Below are positions 55,739-64,000 of a stretch of 64,000 nucleotides of DNA, one piece after another. The translations under genes were made by a program, and so were the position numbers. The notes beneath the pieces are model-generated. The model had not been told where the DNA came from. It worked only from the letters and a program-made list of their open reading frames with translations, and did not search any database. How positions within the stretch are numbered: the stretch's first letter is position 1; each line of letters starts with the position of its first letter. Origin of the DNA: Luteimonas mephitis DSM 12574 (GTDB taxonomy: Bacteria > Pseudomonadota > Gammaproteobacteria > Xanthomonadales > Xanthomonadaceae); contig NZ_KE383817.1 of the NCBI RefSeq assembly GCF_000422305.1, positions 130,507 to 194,506 on the forward strand, given 5' to 3'.

Positions 55739-55815
55739 TGGCGGAGTGGACGGGACTCGAACCCGCGACCTCCGGCGTGACAGGCCAGCATTCTAACCAA
55801 CTGAACTACCACTCC
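55739..55815 (-). tRNA. tRNA-Asp(GTC)
   Basis: 77 nt with encoded CCA. Acceptor GGAGTGG/CCACTCC, discriminator G; anticodon loop CT-GTC-AC in GCCTGTCACGC; T-arm GCGGGTTCGAGTCCCGT. Closely matches E. coli tRNA-Asp. Confidence 0.97.
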
Positions 55816-55845
55816 GCTTTTCTTGAACTTCGCGCCTCGCCCGAC

Positions 55846-55920
55846 TGGTGGGTGCTGAGGGTTTCGAACCCCCGACCCTCTCCGTGTAAAGGAGACGCTC
55901 TACCGCTGAGCTAAGCACCC
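55846..55920 (-). tRNA. tRNA-Val(TAC)
   Basis: 75 nt with encoded CCA. Acceptor GGGTGCT/AGCACCC; anticodon loop TT-TAC-AC in CTCCTTTACACGGAG; T-arm GGGGGTTCGAAACCCTC (the outer pair is weak). 30 bp upstream of tRNA-Asp and co-transcribed with it. Confidence 0.97.
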
Positions 55921-55964
55921 GGTGCCTGGCTTGGCCGGGACAACTCACCCGGCCGGCGGGCTGA

Positions 55965-56237
55965 TCAGTTTACGGCATCCTTGAGCGCCTTGCCAGCCTT
56001 GAATGCAGGATTTTTTGCAGCGGCGATCTGGATCTCCTCGCCGGTGCGCGGATTGCGGCCGGTGCGGGCGGCGCGCTCGCGCACGTCGAAGGTACCGAAG
56101 CCGATCAGGTTGACGCTCTCGCCCGCCTTCAGCGCGCCGGTGATCGAGCCGACCACGGCATCGACCGCGCGACCGGCATCAGCCTTGGACAGGCCGGAAT
56201 GGGCGGCGACGGCTTCGATCAAATCGTTCTTGTTCAT
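55965..56237 (-). CDS. hupB: DNA-binding protein HU-beta
   Basis: A 90-aa [55 protein letters not shown] with the intercalating Pro and [13 protein letters not shown] are all standard. Start at 56237. A promoter lies 131 bp upstream, separate from lon. Confidence 0.97.
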   Translation of the reverse strand: MNKNDLIEAVAAHSGLSKADAGRAVDAVVGSITGALKAGESVNLIGFGTFDVRERAARTGRNPRTGEEIQIAAAKNPAFKAGKALKDAVN

Positions 56238-56367
56238 TGGACTGGAAACTCCCTGTGCGGACGCTCGCCCGCTCGATGGTGGTGGCCGGGTTGTCCTGCG
56301 CATTTCGCAGGCCTGCCCGGCCTTCTTGACCCGATGCACGTACGTTTACTGCTTCGTGGTTGTCGCC

Positions 56368-56396
56368 GTTATACCAGTGGGGTATGGGGGGCGCAA
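56368..56396 (-). promoter_or_regulatory. Sigma-70 promoter of hupB
   Basis: On the minus strand TTGCGC (56391-56396), exactly 17 nt, TATAAC (56368-56373). The transcript would have a leader of about 125 nt before hupB. Confidence 0.65.
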
Positions 56397-56456
56397 TACG
56401 AAAAAACCGCGGAAAACGCCGGGCTTCCGTGCATTTTCAGGGCAAACCGGAAAACG

Positions 56457-58898
<2,442 letters not shown>

Positions 58899-59323
58899 GG
58901 GGGCTCCAGATGAATATGAATTGCGGCCCGTCGGGCCGCCACGGTCGAGTTATGGGGCTGGCGCCGGAACGTTGCAAGCACCGACGCGACTCCGGCCTCG
59001 TGAGCCCTGAATAATTGCCAATAAATCAACAGGTTACATTGGTCGCGAATGTAGTTCGGCGCAACTGCCAGCGAAGCCGCATGCGAGGCGACGAGCAGGC
59101 GGTCGATGACACCCGTGGCATCGCCGCCAATGCTGGGGGCGCGCGACGGCAGGCGACCAGGTTGCCCTGTCGGTCCAGGTGGTTTGAGGGCGTGCTCCCA
59201 TGCCGGAGCCGGCCAGCATGTTTCCATGCTGCCGGCGACGTCTCTCGACAGGTCCGGGTTTTCAGCCACCATGCGTTCCGTGCATGACCGGCGGCGCGGC
59301 GCCGCCGGCTCGATTCCGTCCGG
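58899..59323. other. 425-bp gap between clpX and lon
   Basis: No gene. The lon promoter is at 58950-58978. Next to it, 59007-59056, is an AT-rich island (TGAATAATTGCCAATAAATC and on) unusual for this genome, which could be a UP-like or regulator-binding segment. The remainder, 59060-59323, shows nothing I recognise. Confidence 0.6.
58950..58978 (-). promoter_or_regulatory. Heat-shock (sigma-32) promoter of lon
   Basis: On the minus strand CTTGCAA (58972-58978), 14 nt, CCCCATAA (58950-58957). The sigma-32 consensus is CTTGAAA-N13-15-CCCCATnT, so the match is close. Transcription would start about 45 nt before the lon ATG. Confidence 0.8.
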
Positions 59324-60610
59324 TTACTCGGCCGCGGCCACCTTCGGCGCCGGCGTCGGGGTCTGGTAGATCAGGTACGGGTCGGACTTGTGCTCGATCA
59401 CCGATTCGTCGACGACCACCTTGCTGACGTTCTCCTGCGACGGCAGGTCGTACATCGTGTCCAGCAGCACCGACTCGACGATGGTGCGCAGGCCGCGCGC
59501 GCCGGTCTTGCGCTTGAGCGCCTTGCGGGCGATCGCGGAGAGTGCATCCTGGCGGAACTCGAGCTCCACGCCTTCCATGTCGAACAGCTTCTTGAACTGC
59601 TTGGTGATGGCGTTCTTCGGTTCGGTCAGGATCTTCACCAGCGCCGCTTCGTCGAGTTCCTCGAGCGTGGCAACCACCGGCAGGCGGCCGACGAACTCGG
59701 GGATCAGGCCGAACTTGATCAGGTCCTCGGGCTCGACGTCGGCCAGCACCTTGCCGACTTCGAGCTTGCGTTCGGCGCTCTTGAGCTTGGCGCCAAAACC
59801 AATGCCGCTGGCATCGGTGCTGCGCTGCTGGATGATCTTGTCGAGGCCTGCGAACGCGCCGCCGACGATGAACAGGATGTTGCGGGTATCGACCTGCAGG
59901 AATTCCTGCTGCGGATGCTTGCGCCCGCCCTGCGGCGGCACGCTGGCGACGGTGCCCTCGATCAGCTTGAGCAGCGCCTGCTGCACGCCTTCGCCGGACA
60001 CGTCGCGGGTGATCGACGGGTTCTCGCTCTTGCGCGAGATCTTGTCGATCTCGTCGATGTAGACGATGCCCTGCTGCGCCTTGTCGACGTCGTAGTCGCA
60101 CTTCTGCAGCAGCTTCTGGATGATGTTCTCCACGTCCTCGCCGACGTAGCCGGCTTCGGTCAGCGTGGTGGCGTCGGCCATGGTGAACGGCACGTTGAGC
60201 ATCCGCGCCAGGGTCTCGGCCAGCAGCGTCTTGCCGGAGCCCGTGGGCCCGACCAGCAGGATGTTGGACTTGGCCAGTTCGACGTCGTCGTTCTTCTGCC
60301 GGCTCTCGATGCGCTTGTAATGGTTGTACACGGCGACCGCAAGCGTGCGCTTGGCGCGGGCCTGGCCGATCACGTACTGGTCGAGGACTTCCAGGATTTC
60401 CTTCGGCTTGGGCAGCGAGCTGCGGGCCGACTGCGCCTTCTCCTCGAGCTCCTCGCGGATGATGTCGTTGCACAGCTCGACGCATTCGTCGCAGATGAAC
60501 ACGCTCGGGCCCGCAATCAGCTTGCGCACCTCGTGCTGGCTCTTCCCGCAAAACGAGCAATACAGGATCTTGCTGCTGTCGCCGGAACGGCCTTGTCGGT
60601 CTTCGGTCAT
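59324..60610 (-). CDS. clpX: ClpX, ATP-dependent unfoldase of ClpXP
   Basis: A 428-aa AAA+ unfoldase. The N-terminal zinc domain has CSFCGKSQ and [10 protein letters not shown]; Walker A is [11 protein letters not shown], the pore loop GYVGED, Walker B VYIDEIDK, and the ClpP-docking loop SGIGFGAKL. Start at 60610. It follows clpP after 101 bp holding a strong hairpin. Confidence 0.97.
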   Translation of the reverse strand: MTEDRQGRSGDSSKILYCSFCGKSQHEVRKLIAGPSVFICDECVELCNDIIREELEEKAQSARSSLPKPKEILEVLDQYVIGQARAKRTLAVAVYNHYKRIESRQKNDDVELAKSNILLVGPTGSGKTLLAETLARMLNVPFTMADATTLTEAGYVGEDVENIIQKLLQKCDYDVDKAQQGIVYIDEIDKISRKSENPSITRDVSGEGVQQALLKLIEGTVASVPPQGGRKHPQQEFLQVDTRNILFIVGGAFAGLDKIIQQRSTDASGIGFGAKLKSAERKLEVGKVLADVEPEDLIKFGLIPEFVGRLPVVATLEELDEAALVKILTEPKNAITKQFKKLFDMEGVELEFRQDALSAIARKALKRKTGARGLRTIVESVLLDTMYDLPSQENVSKVVVDESVIEHKSDPYLIYQTPTPAPKVAAAE

Positions 60611-60655
60611 GCCCTTGGTCGATCTTTGCGGATTACGGTTCGAGAATAGCATAGC

Positions 60656-60683
60656 GTCCGCTCCCGCAAACGCGGGGGCGGAC
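60656..60683. promoter_or_regulatory. Hairpin in the clpP-clpX gap
   Basis: GTCCGCTCCCGC and CGCGGGGGCGGAC pair around an AAA loop (about 12 bp, one irregularity). It has no T-run, so it may be an attenuating or processing hairpin that sets the clpP to clpX ratio. On the minus strand a -10-like TATTCT follows. Confidence 0.45.
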
Positions 60684-60711
60684 TGCCGAATGCCTCAATG
60701 AAATCAGCTGG

Positions 60712-61338
60712 TTACGCTGGCTGGATGGACTCGTCCGGGCGCCGCTCCAGGACCTCGTCGACCAGCCCGTACTCGCGGGCGGCCTCGGCGCTCTTGAAGT
60801 TGTCGCGCTCGGTGTCGTTGGCGATGGTCTCGAACGACTGCCCGGTGTGGCGGGCGAGGATCTCGTTCAGGCGCTGGCGCAGGGTCAGGATTTCGCGCGC
60901 CTGGATCTCGATATCGGTCGCCTGGCCCTGCGAGCCGCCGGACGGCTGGTGGATCATCACCCGCGAGTTCGGCAGCGCGTAGCGCTTGCCCTTGGCGCCC
61001 GATGCCAGCAGCAGCGCGCCCATGCTCGCCGCCTGGCCGATGCAGATCGTGCTCACGTCGGGCTTGATGAACTGCATGGTGTCGTAGATCGACATGCCGG
61101 CCGTGACCACGCCGCCGGGCGAGTTGATGTACAGGCTGATGTCCTTTTCGGGGTTCTCCGCCTCGAGGAACAGCATCTGCGCCACGATCACGTTGGCCAT
61201 GTGGTCGTCGATGGCGCCGACGAGGAAGATCACGCGCTCCTTGAGCAGGCGCGAATAGATGTCGTAGGCGCGTTCGCCACGGCTGGTCTGTTCGACCACC
61301 ATGGGGACGAGGTTCAGGGCTTTGGTTTCGTGGCTCAC
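60712..61338 (-). CDS. clpP: ClpP protease subunit
   Basis: A 208-aa serine protease forming the chamber of ClpXP. Catalytic Ser105 is in [11 protein letters not shown], His130 in [11 protein letters not shown] and the Asp in the NDTERDNF segment; INSPGG is present. 5 bp after tig, so translationally linked to it. Confidence 0.98.
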   Translation of the reverse strand: MSHETKALNLVPMVVEQTSRGERAYDIYSRLLKERVIFLVGAIDDHMANVIVAQMLFLEAENPEKDISLYINSPGGVVTAGMSIYDTMQFIKPDVSTICIGQAASMGALLLASGAKGKRYALPNSRVMIHQPSGGSQGQATDIEIQAREILTLRQRLNEILARHTGQSFETIANDTERDNFKSAEAAREYGLVDEVLERRPDESIQPA

Positions 61339-61343
61339 TGGGT

Positions 61344-62660
61344 TCAGCTCCCGATCGCTTCCTGGAAAGTCATGGCCTGCTCGGTATGCTGGGCGCGCTC
61401 GGCGATCCAGTCGATCACCTGCTCTTCCATCACCCGGTTCTGCAGTCCCGACATGAGTTGGGGATCGTTGCGGTACAACTCAACGACCTGGTCGGGCTCC
61501 TCGTAGGTGGAGGCGATCAGGCGCAGCGTCTCGTTCAGGCGCTTGGGATCGAGGCGCAGCTCGTTGCGGCGGGCGACCTCGCCCACCACCAGGCCGACCA
61601 GCACGCGCTTGCGGGCGGCGTCCATGAAGCCTTCGTGGGCATCGGCCGGCACCTCGGCCTGCTGGCCCTGCCGGCGTGCCTGCTCGACCGCCTGCTGGAG
61701 CATCGCGCGGGCTTCGTTCTCGACCAGCTTCGGCGGCATCTCGACCTCGCCGTACGCGGACACCAGCTCATCGCCGACGGCGCGGCGCAGGCGGTTCATC
61801 AGCGCGCCCTTGAGCTCGCGCTCGAGGTTGGTGCGGATGTCTGCCCGGAACTGGTCAAGTTCGCCGCTCTTGACGCCGAAGCTGCGGATGAAGGCCGCAT
61901 CGGCTTCCGGCAGCACCTGCTCGGAGACCTGCTCGATCTTCACGTGCACCTGCGCGGACTTGCCGGCCAGCTGCGCCACGCGCCAGTCCGCCGGGAAGGT
62001 GACGTCGACGGTCTTCTCGTCGCCCTTGGCCATGCCGACCAGCGCGTTCTCGATCTCCGGGAACATGCCGCCGGTGCCGATCACCGTCACGCCGCGCTCG
62101 GCGCCTTCGGCCGGCAGGCGCTCGTCGCCGACCTGCGACCAGGTCTCCACGTCGACGGCGTCACCGGCCTGGGCCGGGCGTGTCACCGCGGTCCAGCTGC
62201 GGCGCTGCATGCGCAGGTTCTCGATCATCCGGTCGATGTCGGCCTCGGTCACCTCGGACGTATGGCGGGTGACGTTGAGCTTCGACACGTCGATCTCGCC
62301 GAAGTCCGGCACCACTTCGAACGTGGCCACGTAGGCCAGTTCCCTGTCGCCGCCGTCCTCGCTGCGTTCGATCTTCGGGCTGCCGGCCAGGCGCAGCGCG
62401 TTGTCGCGCACGGCCTCGTCGAAGCCTTCGCGGAGCAGGCCATCCAAGACTTCGTCGCGCACCTGCTGGCCGAAGCGCTGCTCGATGACCCTGGCCGGCA
62501 CCTTGCCGGGACGGAAACCCTTGATGCGGGCGGTGCGCGCGATTTCGCGCAGGCGACCGCCCACCTGGTCCTCGAGTCGCTCCGCCGGCAGGCGGAACGT
62601 CATGCGGCGTTCGAGATTGCCCACGGATTCGACCGACACACGTGCATCTACAGCTGGCAT
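61344..62660 (-). CDS. tig: Trigger factor
   Basis: A 438-aa ribosome-bound chaperone and prolyl isomerase. The ribosome-binding loop [17 protein letters not shown] (about 45-61), the FKBP-like domain (about 150-240) and the helical C-terminal chaperone arms are visible. AGGAG precedes the ATG at 62660; the longer frame is not coding. Heads the tig-clpP-clpX run. Confidence 0.96.
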   Translation of the reverse strand: MPAVDARVSVESVGNLERRMTFRLPAERLEDQVGGRLREIARTARIKGFRPGKVPARVIEQRFGQQVRDEVLDGLLREGFDEAVRDNALRLAGSPKIERSEDGGDRELAYVATFEVVPDFGEIDVSKLNVTRHTSEVTEADIDRMIENLRMQRRSWTAVTRPAQAGDAVDVETWSQVGDERLPAEGAERGVTVIGTGGMFPEIENALVGMAKGDEKTVDVTFPADWRVAQLAGKSAQVHVKIEQVSEQVLPEADAAFIRSFGVKSGELDQFRADIRTNLERELKGALMNRLRRAVGDELVSAYGEVEMPPKLVENEARAMLQQAVEQARRQGQQAEVPADAHEGFMDAARKRVLVGLVVGEVARRNELRLDPKRLNETLRLIASTYEEPDQVVELYRNDPQLMSGLQNRVMEEQVIDWIAERAQHTEQAMTFQEAIGS

Positions 62661-62823
62661 ACCCACTCCTGCGATCCGCGAGGCCTTCGCGGGGTGATGT
62701 TGGAATTGATGTTGGAACCCGGACGCCGGGCGGCGGAAGGCGCTTAATGCGCCGGCCGGACGGCGGAACGCGCTAGTTTCGCTGATTCCGGCCCGGGCCG
62801 CCAGCCGGAATCGCGCACGCGCG

Positions 62824-62852
62824 TTGACAGCGGATCGCGCGCTCCGGACAAT
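62824..62852 (+). promoter_or_regulatory. Sigma-70 promoter of the tRNA cluster
   Basis: TTGACA (62824-62829, consensus), exactly 17 nt, GACAAT (62847-62852). tRNA-Pro begins 60 nt downstream. Confidence 0.75.
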
Positions 62853-62911
62853 GGCCGGCCTTCCGCGGACGTGGTATTGCCGGGGAGCCCGAACCAACCG
62901 TGCGGCACCGG

Positions 62912-62988
62912 CGGGGTATAGCGCAGTCTGGTAGCGCGCCTGCTTTGGGAGCAGGATGTCGGGGGTTCGAATCCCTCTACCCCGACCA
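62912..62988 (+). tRNA. tRNA-Pro(TGG)
   Basis: 77 nt with encoded CCA. Acceptor CGGGGTA/TACCCCG, anticodon loop CT-TGG-GA in CTGCTTTGGGAGCAG, T-arm GGGGGTTCGAATCCCTC. Confidence 0.97.
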
Positions 62989-63029
62989 TCCGCCGACTGG
63001 ATCTTTCCGGCCCGCTATCATGCGCCCAG

Positions 63030-63106
63030 GCGCCCGTAGCTCAACCGGATAGAGCACCGGCCTTCTAAGCCGGTGGTTGCAGGTTCGAGTCCTGCCGGGC
63101 GCGCCA
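63030..63106 (+). tRNA. tRNA-Arg(TCT)
   Basis: 77 nt with encoded CCA. Acceptor GCGCCCG/CGGGCGC, anticodon loop CT-TCT-AA in CGGCCTTCTAAGCCG, T-arm GCAGGTTCGAGTCCTGC. A -10-like TATCAT at 63016-63021 could give extra transcription. Confidence 0.97.
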
Positions 63107-63182
63107 GGAAGCAGGTTCCACCGGTGCCGGTCGCGCGGGCATCGTCGGAAAGCCCAGGCGGGTTCTCCGGAAGCGTTCCAAT

Positions 63183-63260
63183 GGTGGCTGTAGCTCAGTT
63201 GGTTAGAGTCCTGGATTGTGATTCCAGATGTCGGGGGTTCGAGTCCCCTCAGCCACCCCA
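63183..63260 (+). tRNA. tRNA-His(GTG)
   Basis: 78 nt with encoded CCA, including the extra G at -1 typical of tRNA-His. Acceptor GTGGCTG/CAGCCAC, anticodon loop TT-GTG-AT, T-arm GGGGGTTCGAGTCCCCT. Confidence 0.97.
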
Positions 63261-63334
63261 CCTCCGCAGCCCGATGGCACGACGCATCGATGACTGCACG
63301 CCAACCGCGCCGGTCGCGGGCGGCGAAAAAATCG

Positions 63335-63364
63335 TTGTCGCGCGGCGCAAGGCTGCGTTACCAT
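63335..63364 (+). promoter_or_regulatory. Promoter of tRNA-Lys
   Basis: TTGTCG (63335-63340), then TTACCA at 17 nt or TACCAT at 18 nt (63359-63364). The tRNA begins 10 nt after the -10, so transcription starts close to the mature 5' end. Confidence 0.6.
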
Positions 63365-63374
63365 TCGTCATTCG

Positions 63375-63450
63375 GGGCCGTTAGCTCAGTTGGTAGAGCA
63401 GTTGACTCTTAATCAATAGGTCCAAGGTTCGAATCCTTGACGGCCCACCA
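63375..63450 (+). tRNA. tRNA-Lys(CTT)
   Basis: 76 nt with encoded CCA. Acceptor GGGCCGT/ACGGCCC, anticodon loop CT-CTT-AA in TTGACTCTTAATCAA, T-arm CAAGGTTCGAATCCTTG. Confidence 0.97.
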
Positions 63451-63458
63451 AGACTTGA

Positions 63459-63486
63459 AGCGCCCGGGCAACCGGGCGCTTTTTTT
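63459..63486 (+). terminator. Terminator after tRNA-Lys
   Basis: AGCGCCCGG-GCAA-CCGGGCGCT followed by T7: a textbook intrinsic terminator. It separates tRNA-Lys from tRNA-Leu. Confidence 0.95.
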
Positions 63487-63553
63487 GTCGCCGGCGCATG
63501 GCGGCCGGCGCCGGCGCGTAAGATGCGCCTGCGCCGCGAGGCGCCCGGTCAGC

Positions 63554-63638
63554 GCGAAAGTGGCGGAATTGGTAGACGCCCTGGTTTTAGGTACCAGTGC
63601 CGCAAGGCGTGCGGGTTCGAGTCCCGCCTTTCGCACCA
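63554..63638 (+). tRNA. tRNA-Leu(TAG)
   Basis: 85 nt, class II with a variable arm, encoded CCA. Acceptor GCGAAAG/CTTTCGC, anticodon loop TT-TAG-GT in CTGGTTTTAGGTACCAG, T-arm GCGGGTTCGAGTCCCGC. A -10-like TAAGAT lies about 40 bp upstream, after the preceding terminator. Confidence 0.97.
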
Positions 63639-63758
63639 CTGCTGCGGCCTGCGCGCCCGCTTTTCCCGGTAGCCTGTGTTCACGCACCGGCCACCTTGAA
63701 ACCGGTTGCCCTGTATCCTCATGTATGGCCTGAACCATTACTCCTTGCGAGGACCTCC

Positions 63759-64000
63759 ATGCGTAGCGGCAACCCGGCTCTGAAGGAATCCACCTTCCTC
63801 GACCTCGGCAGCGGCACCGTCGTCTCGCGCGCCGACGGCGCGATGACCCTGAACGGCACGATCAACAAGACCGGACTGCTGCTCCTGCTGGCCGTGATCA
63901 CGGCGGCGTTCGCCTGGAACCAGGTCGAAATCACCGCGGAAGGCATGACCGGCGGCCTCTACGTCTGGGGTGGGCTGATCGGCGGCTTCATCCTGGCGAT
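63759..64000 (+). CDS. Bax inhibitor-1/YccA-like membrane protein (5' part)
   Basis: The first 80 residues of a protein that runs off the window. It begins MRSGNPALKESTFLDLGSGT, then MTLNGTINKTGLLLLLAVIT and a second hydrophobic stretch, matching the N-terminus of Xanthomonad BI-1/YccA-family inner-membrane proteins, which are linked to FtsH or to stress tolerance. GAGGA precedes the ATG. Confidence 0.8.
   Translation, partial: MRSGNPALKESTFLDLGSGTVVSRADGAMTLNGTINKTGLLLLLAVITAAFAWNQVEITAEGMTGGLYVWGGLIGGFILA

Overview
The window is a stretch of core chromosome from a high-GC gammaproteobacterium, most likely Xanthomonadaceae of the Lysobacter/Luteimonas/Xanthomonas type. Three things point there. 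The gene orders match that family: rpoE-rseA-mucD without rseB; rpmF-fabH-fabD-fabG-acpP-fabF-pabB-mltG-tmk-holB-pilZ; tig-clpP-clpX-lon-hupB-ppiD. The intergenic gaps carry G-rich heptamer arrays. They also carry GTAG-headed palindromic (REP/SMAG-like) repeats. I assigned the family from protein and gene-order recognition; no database was consulted. I see no prophage, insertion sequence, CRISPR array or toxin-antitoxin module.

Layout. 0.1-14.3 kb, almost all minus strand: rlmD; a YdbL-type lipoprotein and a YdbH-like envelope protein; a REC-HPt regulator facing recO; era, rnc, a DUF4845 protein, lepB, lepA; then the envelope-stress module mucD, rseA, rpoE, which has a clear sigma-E promoter. 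14.5-17.9 kb: a FadJ/FadB-like beta-oxidation enzyme, a 2-oxoglutarate oxygenase and a PilZ protein. 18-28.2 kb: holB, tmk, mltG, pabB and the fatty-acid synthesis genes fabF, acpP, fabG, fabD, fabH with rpmF and yceD. 28.4-35.9 kb: a small membrane protein, a Maf/YceF pyrophosphatase, a GT39-type glycosyltransferase, a MoxR-DUF58-TgpA operon and an Slp lipoprotein. 36-40.6 kb: a HIT protein, recR, a small membrane protein, ybaB, dnaX, tRNA-Ser(GGA) and 4.5S SRP RNA, followed by a partial second copy of the SRP RNA. 40.6-47.3 kb: moaE, moaD, moaC, moaA, a metallo-beta-lactamase-fold protein, a KdkA-like kinase, a GT9 heptosyltransferase-like protein, two unrecognised membrane proteins and a DUF6165 protein. 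47.4-53.6 kb: tRNA-Ser(CGA), a PP2C phosphatase, the dnaQ-rnhA-methyltransferase/gloB-mltD cluster and fabI. 53.6-62.7 kb: ppiD, tRNA-Asp, tRNA-Val, hupB, lon (with a heat-shock-type promoter), clpX, clpP and tig. 62.9-64 kb: tRNA-Pro, Arg, His, Lys and Leu, then the start of a Bax-inhibitor-1/YccA-like gene.

How the genes work together. One theme is envelope biogenesis and surveillance: LepB, MltG, MltD, PpiD, the YdbH/YdbL pair, LPS-core enzymes, and the RpoE-RseA-MucD stress circuit. A second is membrane lipid supply: the fab cluster and FabI. A third is protein quality control: trigger factor, ClpXP, Lon and HU. A fourth is replication, repair and RNA maturation: HolB, DnaX, DnaQ, RNase HI, RecO, RecR, Era, RNase III, RlmD and the SRP RNA.

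No gene cassette looks like a new system. The less ordinary signals lie between genes. G-rich heptamer arrays sit 2-6 nt after six stop codons, five of them paired with a C-rich arm. GTAG REPs sit at the 3' ends of genes, and two of them supply the stop codon. About 66 bp of the SRP RNA gene is duplicated. A 15-bp repeat forms a possible translationally coupled leader. Start coordinates below often differ from the longest open frame; I chose them from ribosome-binding sites, gene overlaps and usual family length.
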